Assembly: GCA_025766275.1 (NCBI GenBank)
Contig: JAFKAC010000067.1
Location: 1 to 64,000 of the forward strand
Source of the DNA: Lactarius indigo
Lineage: Eukaryota > Basidiomycota > Agaricomycetes > Russulales > Russulaceae
Length of the DNA stretch: 64,000 nt
Direction: 5' to 3'
In this document: positions 10,314-22,377 of the stretch, piece after piece
Numbering within the stretch: position 1 is the stretch's first letter
Layout of the letters: each line of letters starts with the position of its first letter
Notes under the pieces: generated by a model
Database searches by the model: none
Told to the model about the DNA's origin: nothing
The model's input: only the letters and a program-made list of their open reading frames with translations
Program-made: the position numbers and the translations under genes

Positions 10314-13163
10314 ATGACTGAGCCCACAGAATCAATTCATCGTGACCTTGAAGCGCAGGTCGACGGTCCACCGGCCCAAGGTGCGTGTTCACTGTGCATT
10401 TTGTTGTCACACCAACCTCACGATGACAGAAGAAGAAGTGATAGAAGAGGTATCTCCTGCAGAGAGGCTAGACACAGACGAGAAGCTTGTACCACCAACA
10501 AGTCCGGAGGATGTCCAACCTCTCAACGACAACCGTGTCGTCCCTGCCGAATCCCACGACCGCGACATGGACGAGTACGACGAAAGAGCGACCAAGTTTT
10601 GGTCCGTGTATGTACAGGAGGCCGAGAGCCACGACAAGGCCCTGATCGAGACATGGAAGGACGACATGGAGGGAATCATCATTTTCGTGCGTCTGCCGTA
10701 ACTCGTCCCTGGTCGTGATCAAACATGACTGACAATGGGTTGTCCGCCATTTCCTCCCTATGATAGGCCGGTTTGTACTCGGCTAGCTTGACCGCCTTCC
10801 TGCAGCAGAGTTTTCCAAACTTGACCCCAAATTATGCGCAGCAGAGCGCGTACTACTCGCAACAGTCCGTGGTCCTACTGGCGCAGATCTCTGCACAGCT
10901 CGCTGCGAGCGGTTCGCCGCCGCCTGCTTCAATTCCACTGCCAAAGTCCTTCCCGGATTTCCATCCCGCGTCATCAGACGTCAGAGTGAACGTGTTCTGG
11001 TTCATGAGCCTGGTTTTCAGTTTGACTTCGGCTCTCGCCGCAACGATCGTCCAGCAATGGGTCCGCGACTACATGCACGTCTTCCAGAGGTACAACCATC
11101 CCCTCAAGCGTGCGCGAGTGCGACAGTTCCTCTACGAGGGTGCGGAAAAGTGGTACATGCCGGTGGTAGTTGAGGCTGTCCCCGCGCTCATCCATGTTTC
11201 ACTCTTCTTGTTCTTCATTGGACTCGCGGACTACCTCTTCAGCATAAACACTGCCACGGCGACCACCACGACGATCATGATCACCATCTGTGCCGCCCTT
11301 TATCTCTGGTGCATCATCGCCCCCGTCCACGACGCCCAATCGCCCTACCAGAGCCCACTGTCCGGGATCTTCTGGGCACTCTTCCAAATCATCCGCGGCC
11401 GGACCCACCGGGACCATAGCACAGGCGGTGCACGCAAACGTATCAGCACCAACATGACAGACGGCCGCGTGCAGCTGGCTATGGACGAATCCGACGACCG
11501 CAAGAAACGGGACGCGCGCGCGATCCGTTGGGTAGTTGATAACCTCACAGAAGACAGCGAGCTGGAGCCGTTCGTTATTGGCGTCCCCGGCTCGTTCAAT
11601 TCCAATTGGGGCAAAAAGGTCTGGGAGGTCGTCGCAGCGGATGACGATAACAGAAGCAGCGGCGGTGGCGCCAGTACTCCGCAGCCGAACGAGGTGACGG
11701 AACTTGCGGTCGTATCGCGCAGTCCCGGTGGTCCTCCCTCGTTGCCCATGCTCACACAACGCGAGAATACGATTGGGGACCTCAGCGGTCGTATCACGCG
11801 CCTCCTGAAGACGTGCACTGACCCCGGCGTCTTGCCGACGGAGGAAGCGCGGCGCAAGCGCGCCCGCGCGTGCGTGGATGCCTCCTTATCCTTTGTACTC
11901 TCCATCGACGACGACTGGGAGTGGTTCGCCGAACCCGAGATCATGTCACAGGCTCTCACCTACCTTGGCGACGTTGAGAGAATTCGCGAACCGACGGCCC
12001 CCGGCTTTGACGCGGCATTCGCGGTACGCTGGACGTGCATGGCCCTCGTGGCCGTGCGCAGGATGCTGAACGCGCCGGCGGTGCGGGCCGCGGCGCGGCA
12101 CGTCATCACCTGTCTCGCCGAGGTGCGCGGGGAGAACGGTGGGGACGAGGACGAGGTGGCGGCTAAGACGACAGGGATTATCGACCGTCACCTGAAGAGC
12201 GGATGGGAAGCGGCGGACATCTTGCGCACTGCCCTCAGTCGCGAGGTAGAACCCGATAAGATGGAGGAGATGTTTTTGGAGACCTTGGGAGAATCCCAAG
12301 CTGCCATCAAGGACCTTGGAGATGCGTGGAACTCACTTGGCTGGGCGGACAAGGCCGACGAGGCAATCATCGACCTCGTGCGGACTATGGTATTCACCAC
12401 AGGCGGCGTGCTCGGCTACCTTCCTACAGCAGTCCTCTCATGGGCCCATGATTCCCGTCGAAAGCCGGATGTTGGGATGCGCGCAGCGCCCCTACACCTG
12501 ATGCCCCAGTTCCTCCCTCCTCGATTGCTTACTCAGCGGTTATGGATCTGCGTCTTGGCATTGCGAAACATCGCCACCGCGGATTGGGGTGCCAGCCCTT
12601 ATCAGCCAAAGGCGTTGGGAGACTTATGCGCGCCAGAAATGGACGTCTCGGAAATTAGGCGGGTCATGGACCCAACCCCAACTCCCATGAAGGCCCAGTT
12701 CTGGCGCCTACAGGACCTGCGCGACGGCGGCTTCGTGTTCATGCTCGAGCTATTCATGGCCGCAGTCCGTGCCAGTAAGGTCTCGCTACATCACTCTTCG
12801 CGACCCCTCTTCATTGGGACCTTCAAGAGCCTCACGTCCGACTGGAAGGAGCATCGAGACGCTCCGGGTACGCAACGCCTTCTGGTCCACCTCCTCCAAC
12901 AGGTGCTCCCGAAAAATGACGAGACGCCTGCCGAGGACGTCCCCGCGTACATCGTCGACAAGTTCCTGACCTTCATAGGGGAGATGTTGGCTGGGAAGAA
13001 AGGTACCCATGTCACCGAGGCCCTTCAACTCATCGGGGAGTTTGTCGAGTTCCGTGGCGGGACACACGCCGTCGCACAGGATGCTCTACTGACGATTTCG
13101 CCCCCAAAACCGCCGAGGCCACCGAAACGACATCGCAGTGCTCCTCATACAGACGCATCCTAA
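10314..13163 (+). CDS. DUF6535 membrane protein
   Basis: Three exons (10314-10380, 10430-10686, 10767-13163) join in phase through introns of 49 and 80 bases and give 906 residues ending in TAA. After an acidic N-terminal region, the DUF6535 block begins with KFWSVYVQEAESHDKALIET, then WKDDMEGIIIFAGLYSASLT, which holds the first membrane segment. Next come VNVFWFMSLVFSLTSALAAT (second segment), IVQQWVRDYMHVFQ, VPALIHVSLFLFFIGLADYL (third) and an Ile/Ala-rich fourth segment ending WCIIAPV. The remaining 650 residues are soluble, helical and of no known fold, with Gly/Ser-rich spacers. The family is large and expanded in Agaricomycetes. Its function is unknown. The start was chosen because it opens an exon that splices in frame into the conserved domain. 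Confidence 0.92.
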
Positions 13164-15158
13164 TATTTTCAAATAGACTCGGCCACCTGTACCATTAGGG
13201 CACCTTATGATTATTTGCTGGAGTTCTCTGTGCCACACATGAAACATCGACTGTATCCGTGCCCTCCGAAAAGTAGCTCTTATTGGGTGTACAGATCACG
13301 AACTGCAGAGGTGCACCAGAAGAGTAATAATTTGAGGCAACGAAGACTAGGAACTGCGCGTAACAGCAAATTCGTGGACGCATCTTACTTATCTGAGAAA
13401 GCAGAGGGGGATAGCAGATAACACTTGTGCCTCACATCAGTAGCGGTAGTAGGTCTTGCCGTCTTGAGGTGAAAGGTTGATTGTTGATTGTGTCGGTGAC
13501 AAATTGAGAAAGGGCTAGGCTAAACGCGAGGTAGAAGGGACTCGTTGACGTATAGATAACACGGAAATTGTACTATTGGACATGAAAGCTAGCGAGGACA
13601 CTGATACAGAGATGAGTAAAGAGTTGCGGAGGGGCATTTGCCCTTCGATTACATTTGCCAGTGCACCGTGACGCCACTGGGGTGAGTGAACAAATGGGAA
13701 TAGTCTGTGGAATAGTCTGTGCTTACAATTCTGAACGTAGTCATCTGTATGTTGGACCGATATGACACAGTCGACTTCAGTCAAGAGTGCTTAAACCTAG
13801 CCCTGGCCCGGGCCTGAGGATCTCGTCTTTCCGATGCGCAGTTCGGGATACACATGCCGTGTCACAACCAGGTCACAACTCAAATCGTGAACTATTTTAC
13901 AGCTATCCCCATGCCTACTGCCGCTGCAAGAACTTCTGTGAGGCCCATGTCGTGATCGGCCCTCAGCAGTTCGCTTGATACTGATGTACCGCGTAAATAA
14001 ATATAAACGCGCAGTCTTGTTTTCCACCACAGCACAGCATCTTCGTTACCGACCATTCGCACAAGGCCATCCATCGTTTCAGGTTCTCTGCAAAGTGCGC
14101 AGTTCTCGGTCATTCATTTCTTCGGCGATGCCTGGTCCGCGCATCGGATCACTTTCCCTCCACCTCCAAACCGAGCTACAATCGCACACGTGCTCCCTTC
14201 ACCCGGCTTGGTGAATACCTGCGGTTCTCTTGGACCGGACGAGAAAAGAAGTGCCTTCAATGTAGCTCTCATAAGCTTTCCCGGAAATTACATCTAATCA
14301 TTGGGTGAACGTTGCACGGTCTAAAGGTCAAACGTCGTACTGGGCGAAGCGCCATCCTATCATGCAATATCGAATCTACAGTTCTCGTAGTCGGGGACGG
14401 TATTCCTCAACGGTGCCGTGGCGTCGGCCTAATTGCATGGACGATTGTGGCGCTAAAATGAGGGCCGCAGCAGTGTTTTTTTTTTTTGTATAGGCGATTC
14501 AACAACACACGGTTCGACACGTTAGGGGTTAGCAGGTCAATCTGCAACAGTGGTGGATCGGCACCAGGCGGCGTTAATCCCAATCGAACCCACCTACAGA
14601 CTACAGTCGCTGACCGGTTTTTTTTGACTTCCATGTAGTAGGCGGCTCCACTCCATGCCGATGACATACCCTGCACAGGCTAACTTTATTACCGGAACGC
14701 TGAAAACACTTTACAGTAGGTTAAAAAAGTCTTCATTCGCCACAAACCCAATTGAGTACATGTCTTGCGCCACTTCGCCTCAATATTTCGCATCACCTGA
14801 GCTGCGCTTTCAGCTACCAGCTTTTGCAATGGGACGTAGTATGTGAGTGTAACTATATGTACATTTACTACGTTACTAGTCTCGTTGGTTTTTCCGACTG
14901 GTCGCAATTCGAAGCAGTGCTTCCAGTTATCCGACACTGGAGACGCTGCGGAGAAGCGTGCCAGGCGTCTATCCTCCACCATTTCGCTGCGCAGTCTGGG
15001 GTCACACCTCCAGGTACGGTAAGCGTGTCACAGAGGGAATAAGCATTCATCCGCGCTGATTCCACATGTGTAAACCCTTACGTGAGGCCGTGAGCTACCA
15101 GACGCTGAGTTGGCCCTTTCATCAGTCCGTCTATTGGTGCAACTCAGCTTCCTACGGG
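13164..15158. other. 2-kb intergenic region, no supported gene
   Basis: No frame matches a family I know. A TATA-like tataaa lies near 14001, followed after about 125 bases by a short ATG frame (14129-14214), but without conserved content. Two T-runs (14476-14488 and 14619-14626) bracket 130 bases without a convincing tRNA- or SINE-like fold. Confidence 0.5.
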
Positions 15159-15165
15159 TATAAAA
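15159..15165 (+). promoter_or_regulatory. TATA box of the LysM-type gene
   Basis: The sequence tataaaa within gggtataaaacgg lies 59 bases upstream of the start codon at 15224, the usual spacing for a short 5' leader in fungi. Confidence 0.7.
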
Positions 15166-15223
15166 CGGAGAGTAGCTCCCCTTCATTGGAGCAAAACCCC
15201 TTTGACGCAAGATCCGCTTTACC

Positions 15224-15950
15224 ATGTACGCCATCTCCACTACTACCTTTGTATCCCTTCTTGCTTTGGCCTCGTCGCTGGCCGTCGTCGTACAGGCAAC
15301 TGGTCCGCGAACACAGTGTACCGGTGCGCCATCTTTATCACTATTTCACTTCTGGTAGTCTGAGAAGACGATTTCATGCTGTTCCATCCGTGTACAGAAA
15401 CGTATAATGTTCCGTAAGTGTCGGAATATAGTATCTGTCCGTAGTGCCTCCCGATGTATGCGTGCTGACCGTCTCCCTCACCACCAGGGAGGGTGAAACC
15501 TGCGACACTCTCGGCGCGTTACTCGGCGCGAACCAGACTGCGATTCTGTCCATGAATCCCGGGGTGAGCTGTAAGTCACTATTATGTTTTGTTTTGTTTT
15601 CTCGGAGCAGAGATTTGAACTGGGATGTGCACCTTTTCCCTACGACAGGCGAAAGCACCCTCCCCGCAGGCGAAGTATTGTGCATTAAGACGTGGGATCC
15701 TACATGCACGCTCAATGCGACCGCCACGGACACGACGTGCGACGGGCTGGCGTCAAAGTGGAATATCACTCAGGCGGACTTCATCAACTACAACGACAAT
15801 GTGAATAGCAACTGCACCGACCTCGTTTCCGGACAGCCCGTACGTGTATTTCCGGCTCTAGACAACGTAGTGTTGACCATTCACGATTAGTACTGCGTGT
15901 CCATCGATGGTTGCTACCCGGGAAACACGGATCCGATCTGTCAACAGTGA
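15224..15950 (+). CDS. Small secreted LysM-type protein (putative chitin-binding)
   Basis: Five exons (15224-15323, 15398-15413, 15488-15570, 15649-15839, 15891-15950) join in phase through GT..AG introns of 51-78 bases to give 149 residues. Residues 1-25 form a signal peptide: a short polar start, a Leu/Ala/Val core (FVSLLALASSLAVVV) and an Ala cleavage site. The mature protein has CTETYNVPEGETCDTLGALL, then GANQTAILSMNPGVSC and LPAGEVLCI, a LysM-like fold signature. A second, weaker repeat follows: DTTCDGLASKWNITQADFIN and CTDLVSGQPYCV. LysM modules bind chitin or related glycans, and in fungi often shield the wall or bind free chitin oligomers. Ten or more cysteines are present, as expected for an extracellular protein. 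A TATA box lies 59 bases upstream. One exon is only 16 bases, so transcript data would be needed to be sure of that join. Confidence 0.85.
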
Positions 15951-16589
15951 CGAGGTCTTCGGTTGTGCACATCGAGCCAGACAATGGGATGGACCTTCTT
16001 CTGGAGGGCGAGGTTAGATTAATGGGAGATTTTCTCGTGTTCCTACTGCAGACTATGGACTGAATGGTTATTTCTGTGTGTCTATCCGACCACACTAATC
16101 GGACGGACAACTAGAATAGTTAGCATCGTGTCATGCATGTCGGGGTTGAATATAACTTTCAGCTTATCGGCTCTATCAGTTCTCATGACTCATGACTCAC
16201 TTGTCAACACGTCTCACTCCACCGACTCCGAAGAATATACCCATAAATGGGATGAGGCTGTATGTCTCGAACAACTGAGGCTACTCTACAGTAATTGTCC
16301 TTCAAGTTGTCAGCACTTTTTTTTTTTTTGAATCCATTTTTGTGCACCTGAGGGAATAGTACCCTATGTAGCACTACACTTGTGAATGTATCTATGCATC
16401 TGTAACTCTCCACTTTCTGTGTTCTACCCTTTTATCTTAGTTCTCCCCTTTTCTGAAATGGAAAAGCATAGCTTCTTGTCAAGCTTTGAAGTTGGTGGGG
16501 TGTGTTGATTGCTGTGGCACAAGGCATGGTTGTTATTGAATATATTTTTGTGAGATCAAGGGGGGGTGGGCTGTGGTTCTGTGACCTGA
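15951..16589. other. Intergenic region up to the first transposon
   Basis: This is the 3' flank of the LysM-type gene. A T-run at 16317-16330 is the only notable feature. I see no gene. It marks the boundary between unique host sequence and the retrotransposon nest. Confidence 0.5.
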
Positions 16590-17046
16590 TGTAACGCCAT
16601 CACAACATTAGCTTGACTTGAGCTCAGAGAAGTCAACAACTACTCAGCTAAACATGTCACATGATGTATGGCATGAAGGCAATTCCTAGACACTCGCATG
16701 TGCTAGATAAATCAAGGACTTCCTTATCGCAAGGCAAGCCATAATACATGTTGCAGAGAAGAGAGTGAAAGAGACAGAGAGAAGTGATGATTCAAGAAGA
16801 CCAAGATGGCATATCTTGGTCTTCACAGCCTATCCTAAATACAAGTAGAGACAGGCTTTGAAGCACCGTCTGAAACCATCCAACAAGTTGCGTAAACAGA
16901 GCAAACCCTAGTACTACTACTACCAGTACTAGGATCAAGTCATAACTTAATGTACAGTGAGTAATAGTCCATGACAAATTACTCCCTATCACCCATGTTA
17001 TACCATAAACGATAAGGGTCCACATCAGATCATAACAAATGTAACA
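16590..17046 (-). repeat. 3' LTR of element A
   Basis: This 457-base LTR is in reverse orientation and is bounded by TGTAACGCC and TGTAACA (read forward it is TGTTACA..GGCGTTACA). Read on the minus strand it contains tatttag and a palindrome GAAGACCAAGAT/ATCTTGGTCTTC with a 5-base loop, the same arrangement as the LTRs of E1, E2, H and I. The left flank is cctga. The matching duplication is not seen because element A is broken to the right. Confidence 0.85.
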
Positions 17047-17903
17047 CTACCCCCTTTTCAGTGTGAGACTCCCAGGCTCACTGAAAGTCATGAGCTGGCC
17101 ACATGTGTTGTTCATCTTCAATTTGTTCAAAGATGTTGGCCCTCTCAAGTCAATAGATGCAGTCCATCTTATTGTCCTTTGCTGAGAGTGCCATCACCTT
17201 GAGCTGGCATATGTGTGTGGTCAACCACTCTTCTTTGTATGCTGCTGCCTGATAGTGCGTCACCTCCACCACCAAGGACTCATCCCCAATGTGGTTAAGT
17301 GTGCGGTTGGTAATCTTGTTGGCAGCGAGGATAATGAGATCCTTGTGGGTGATGTGGGTGTGTCTCGCAGCTGGCAGCATCAGGTGGGCATACAGCAGTT
17401 TGCCATATAGGTGGGGGGAACCTGGGATGACTCTGAGCACGAATGGGTTTGCACCTGACACAATCTGCACATGGCTCGCATTCATCTCTACTCCATCAGG
17501 TCCGGTGATTGGGAAGTGAATGTAATGGGGCTGTTGATTCGCCCAGAACCCTTCAGGTGCAAGGACCTGCACAGGGTCTTGCTTGTGGGTGATGGGGGTG
17601 TGTAGTGTGACGCCAGGCAGTCACACACATCCTCGAGACATGTTGGTGCCATCAGTGTGGATGAGCCATGGGGTGATTTGGGGATTAGTAGGATGGCTAT
17701 GCATTTGAAGGAGGGGGTGTCTGACTGGGTAGTAATCTCCGTCCTCATGGTGAGCTTTGTCACCCAGCAGCATTGCCTGCACTGCCACAACTTGCTCAAT
17801 CTCCTCTGCACTAACTGCAACTGTTTGTCAGCCCACCCCTTTGCCACTCTCCACCAATCCTCCGCTGCTTTGTACTCTGGTGGGGTCTTCAAGGGCCCAT
17901 TCA
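17047..17903 (-). pseudogene. Element A: pol C-terminal tail
   Basis: The minus strand encodes the tail found after the chromodomain in E1, E2 and I: LAPEGFWANQQPHYIHFPIT, GPDGVEMNASHVQIVSGANP and VIPGSPHLYGKLLYA, ending at TGA 17078-17080. A polypurine tract (aaaagggggtag on the minus strand) lies directly before the LTR at 17047-17058. The alternative +1 frame is also open here (17488-17904). The upstream end at 17903 is cut by an LTR B. The continuation upstream is now found on the opposite strand, ending at 22377, because the segment between has been inverted. Confidence 0.85.
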
Positions 17904-18447
17904 TGTTGATAAGTGACCCTTGTGCACTTAGCGGCTCTAACGGACTGGACTTACAGATATGGACTGCTGTAGATTAATTAGGACCGCTTTAGATTAGATT
18001 TGATCTGTACAATCTAGGACTTCTATGACATCACTGTACAATGACATCATATGGACTACTCCCAGACTTTTCATTGTACTACACGTTCTTGTATCTTTCT
18101 TTGTTCTGCTTTAGGTCTATCCTTATCATGATGTCACTATGATATCATTTACTTCTAGACTCTCCTTGTTCTCAGAACGTCCACTCCTTTGTCCGTTTGT
18201 AGAACAATAACTACCTTGTAGTACGTGACTTGTGTTACATCCCTTGTATAGTGTCACTCCCAGAAAGTGTATAAGTAGAGTACCATGTACACTCCTGGTC
18301 CACATCAGTTCTCACTGCTTGTGTGCCAGACACCCTCTGCTTCACCTCTGCAAGATCTCTCTGTTGCTGCTTACCAGCTGCCCCTTTATCTCACCACAGT
18401 ACACTTTGTCTCACTGTGAGTATTGGATCTCTGCATGCTGTTCATCA
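17904..18447 (+). repeat. Solo LTR B, copy B1, recombined
   Basis: This 544-base LTR runs from TGTTGATAAGTGACC to CTGTTCATCA, with a TATA-like tataagta near 18268. It is flanked on the left by attca (element A) and on the right by cagag (element D), which do not match each other. They match, as reverse complements, the flanks of copy B2 at 22378-22981 (tgaac and ctctg). It carries one copy of a roughly 60-base internal unit that is duplicated in B2, B3 and B4. Confidence 0.9.
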
Positions 18448-19399
18448 CAGAGGACCTCAATTTGCAGCGCAAAGTATGCGTGCCCTTTACAAGTGACTCG
18501 GGATAGACGCAGGTCTAACCACAGCCTATCACCCTCAAGCTAATGGACAGGTCGAGCGTAAAAATCAAAAAGTTGAAATATATTTACGCATGTTCATTAG
18601 CAAGAGACAGGATGATTGGGCAGACCTGCTCCCTACAGCAGAATTTGTAGTCAATAGTAGACTTAACTCAGCCACGGGCCATACACCCTTTGAGTTACTC
18701 TATGGCTATACACTGGACTTCACAATTCCTGCTGGTAGACCTACGGGCATTCCCGTGCTCGACAAGCGCCTTTAGCACTTAGTTTCCACTCGAAAGGATG
18801 CAGAGGTGGCGCTACGCCTAAGTAAAAGGCGAATGCAGACAGACGTTGAACAAAGGACTAAGCCATACTCCTTTAATGACGGGGATAAAGTCTGGTTGCA
18901 AGCTAAGCAAATAAAGATACACCAACAGTCGTCCAAATTGGGACCTAAGCAGTTAGGCCCATTTAAGGTCACCAAAGTCATAAGTGACGTCGACTATAAG
19001 CTTGCACTACCCCCTGCATTATGGATCCATGATGTATTTCATGTAGACCGCCTCTCTCCTTACAAAGGAAACGAAGTTAATGGGCTTACGCCCCCACCAC
19101 CCGATCCAGTAACAGTTGAGGGAGAAGAAGAGTATGAAGTTGACCACATAAGAGATTCCAAACTCTTCGGTCGTACTCTTAAGTACCTCGTCCGTTGGAA
19201 AGGATATGGTGAGGGTGAGGACACATGGGAACCAGCTAAAAATCTAGCCCATGCCCCTGATGCGGTTAAGGAGTTCCACTCCTCAAACCCAGGCGCACCT
19301 AGAAAAATAGCGGCTCTCATATACATGTCCTTACCTTGGCAAGCTCATCATGTGGACACATTGGCCAACGCGGATGTCGACCCTTAAGGAGGGGGGTGA
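18448..19399 (+). pseudogene. Element D: integrase C-terminal half and chromodomain
   Basis: The plus strand encodes GPQFAAQSMRAL, then the third catalytic region TTAYHPQANGQVERKNQ with the Glu of the DDE triad. The C-terminal part follows: GDKVWLQAKQIKI, LGPFKVTKVI, and a chromodomain EEEYEVDHIRDSKLFGRTLK then YLVRWKGYGEGEDTWEP, ending at TAA 19385-19387. In-frame stops occur near 18487 (TGA) and 18773 (TAG), so it is inactive. A polypurine tract (aaggaggggggtga) abuts the LTR at 19400. The first part of this integrase lies on the minus strand ending at 22982, and the two halves share the CAGAG target duplication of LTR B. Confidence 0.88.
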
Positions 19400-20119
19400 T
19401 GTCATGATAAGCATCCAACGTTGTGCTCAAAACATTCAAGTCCTTATCATTAGATATGATAAGATGGTTAGTCACGTGATGCCAACATGTGCACCCACAA
19501 GCACGTGACCCTGGGATAGTAACTTCCTTATTGGATGTTACCTCTTTAGGTCACTTTCCTTATTAGTATAACAGTTTCTTATTGGACAATAAGCAGGGAA
19601 CATTCTAGATAGTTCTAGGCTACGTTGTCATAGGGTTATGACTCATAGATAAGGACACGTCATTGTTCTGTCAGCGTTAATGACTGTGCATCAGTCAGCA
19701 CAATAGATAACACTATTATTAGATACGACGCGTCAGCGCCTGACTCATTACTATTACACATACCTTTAGTAATACAGTTTAGTAGTAATTTGATCTCAGC
19801 CACAGCATAGTATATAAACCCCTATGTAGTGTCCTGAGTGGAACCAACTTGTCCTCTTGGTTCTCCACTCAGGTGTGCATTTCTTTGTATTTCCCTTTAC
19901 CTTCTCCAATATTAACTTGTCCTCTTGGTTCTCCACTCAGCATGCCACTGCGTGATCACTTTGCCTTTGACCTTGCATAAAGGTCTCACATGTGCATACT
20001 CTCTGCAGTGACTGTACATTTGGTGCGTGACTTGTCTCCGTGCTAGGCTTGGGTGTGCTACTAGTTCAGTTCACTTACCTTCTCTTGGTCTAGTTGTCGC
20101 AATAAGTCATACCACTACA
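19400..20119 (+). repeat. 3' LTR of element D
   Basis: This 720-base LTR runs from TGTCATGATAAGC to AAGTCATACCACTACA and is flanked by AAACC (20120-20124), the reverse complement of GGTTT next to the 5' LTR of D at 39018. It contains tatataa at 19811-19817, and 35 bases later AACTTGTCCT (19846-19855), complementary to the D primer site. That site sits between arms GTGGAACCAA and TTGGTTCTCCAC. A 28-base segment beginning aacttgtcctcttgg is repeated about 70 bases downstream. Confidence 0.88.
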
Positions 20120-20303
20120 AAACCCTAGTACAGCTATCCTAGGAATGAGTCATACATGAGTCACAATCACATGCAAACTACTATGCTGACTGATGCAATG
20201 TAAGAGTCCATGACTAATACTGCTGTCAGGCCATAGTCATAACCGACCATGAGTCATCCACTAATCATAACAAAGTCCATACCGTAACACTTACTCGCAG
20301 GAT
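20120..20303 (-). repeat. Left part of the 5' LTR of element G, displaced by inversion
   Basis: Read on the minus strand this begins TGTTACGGTATGG and ends TACTAGGGTTT, where the LTR of element D interrupts it. The rest of the same LTR, starting ggtttgagctagttatgc, is at 39018-39362. Together they read through GGGTTTGAG as the H LTR does (agggttcgag). The segment is followed by cttac, which begins element A pol. Confidence 0.8.
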
Positions 20304-22377
20304 CTCCACACAAAATTAAGATATTTTCCAACCACCTTAACCTCCAATACTGGAAGACCCACAAAAGATCAGCAGGAGAGTCGCCAGAGAGGTATTGGAG
20401 TTAATGGAATATGATTTTGAAATCCACCACATAAAGGGAAAGAACAACAGTAGGGCAGATGCACTCTCTAGGTGACCAGACTATAACCAGGGGGAAGACG
20501 ATAACCAAGGTGTGGTCATCCTCCCTCCTGAAGTATTTGTACGGACCACTAACATTGCCCATGCACTGGAAACACACCCAATGCTGCAACAACCAAGACA
20601 TTGACAGGACCCGAAGATTATCAAGCATTGGGTGGACACCCACCAACTAAAGAAGATCAAGGGCAAATGGTACAAGGAAGGACATTTGGTGATCACTGGA
20701 CCTACATCTGCATACCAAATGATCATTCAAGATCACCACGATCCCCCCATCCATGGACATCCAGGCATTAGCCACACCCAACAGATTGTAGAGCAACATT
20801 ACTGGTGGCCTCACCTTCACCATGACATGTATGAATATGTCACAGGATGCACCAAGTGCCAACAAAATAAGGTCAACACAAGACCAACTCACATGCCACT
20901 ACACCCTATCACCCCACTAGTGGACGCCCCCCCCATTCCATACTATAGCATTGGACTTCATTACCAAATTACCAATCTCCCAAGGTTATGACAGCATCCT
21001 GACCATTACAGATCACAACTGCAGCAAGGCTGCAATATTTATTCCATGCAACCGAGATCACTATGGAGGAGACCACCATTCTGTACATAAACTACGTATT
21101 CAAGCGATTTGGACTACCATGCAAAATTATTAGTGATTGTGATCCTCGCTTTACATCCAAATTCTCAAAAGAAGCATGCCGGATCCTAGGCATCAAACAA
21201 AACATTTCCACTGCATATCACCCACGTACTGATGGACAATCAGAACACACCAATCAATGGCTGGAGCAATATCTATGTTTCTGGGCAAATGAGTGTCAAG
21301 ATAACTGGGCGGCATACCTTCCAATAGCCAAATTCGCTCATAACAATTGGCCCCACAAACACACGAAACAATCTCCATTCATGCTCCTTATGGGTTATAA
21401 CCCAACCACTGATTGGATGGATAAGCCATCCCCTATTCCAAATGTAGTCACTAGACTGACACAACTAAAAGAGGCATGACAGCTGGCACAAGACCTTATC
21501 AAAAAGGCACAAGATAGCTGGGTCAAGCACAAAGATACCCCACAATACCAAGTTGGCAATCAAGTATGGCTGGAAGGTAAACACCTTTGAACCAATCAGC
21601 CAACAGCAAAATTAGTGGTGCGACACCACAGACCGTTTAAGGTTGTTCAGGTGATGTCCCCTCACAACTATCACCTCAAACTTCCCACGCAGTGGAGCAT
21701 CCACCCAGTATTTCACACAGACCTTCTCACGCCATACAAAAATACTTCCTTCCACAGAGAAAATTTCCCTCATCCTCCACTGGATCTAATAGAAGGGGAA
21801 GAAGAATATGAAGTCAAGGCCATTCTCAACTCTTGGCACTTTGGCCGCCACAAGAAACTCTAATATCTCATCAAATGGAAGGGATACCCTGACTTGGAGA
21901 ATCAGTGGGTTGATAAGGATGACATGTTTGCCCTGGAAGCAATAGCATTGTATCAAGCAGGCCAGACTGAGACACGATACCTTAAAAGCCAGGTCACTGA
22001 CAACCAAGGAGAGTATCCCCTCTACATCCATTCCTCCCACACATCTATGCCCACTGCTCCCCTCAGACATGTCACCACAGCAATCCTCCTCGACCAAGTC
22101 ACACAAGACACTGCCACTATCATCCAAGACGATGAAGAAACTGTGGTTCCACAGGTCCAGCTCACTCCGTACACACCTAGCAACATGTGAGCCAGGTATA
22201 CCACCTCTCAAGAATGGGCTAATGTCCTTCAGAGGTTCCCCAACCCAATGCAGCAGCCAGACATTGAGCATGCTGTTGGTCACATCTTCCAAGACAACAA
22301 CAGTGATCGCAATCCCATTGCAGTCATCCCCCCAGGTGATGACCTTATCGGCACATGGGGAATTTTCCCTGCTGAAC
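20304..22377 (+). pseudogene. Element A: RNase H to pol tail fragment
   Basis: The plus strand starts abruptly inside RNase H (LLAGSPHKIKIF) and continues through HHIKGKNNSRADALS, the zinc-binding HGHPGISHTQQIVEQHYWWP and CTKCQQNK, the integrase core (LDFITKLPISQGYDSILTIT; ISDCDPRFTSKF; YHPRTDGQSEHTNQ) and a chromodomain (GEEEYEVKAILNSWHFGRHK), into the tail found in E1. It is disrupted by TGA codons (for example near 20473 and 21478) and by a frameshift near 20930. It stops at an LTR B and continues on the minus strand from 17903. Confidence 0.87.

Noticed and set aside
14476..14626. Possible tRNA-derived SINE between two T-runs, with ggttcgac and gggttcgatt motifs
   Set aside because: The B-box-like motifs do not continue into a stem, no A box is at the right distance and there is no cloverleaf.
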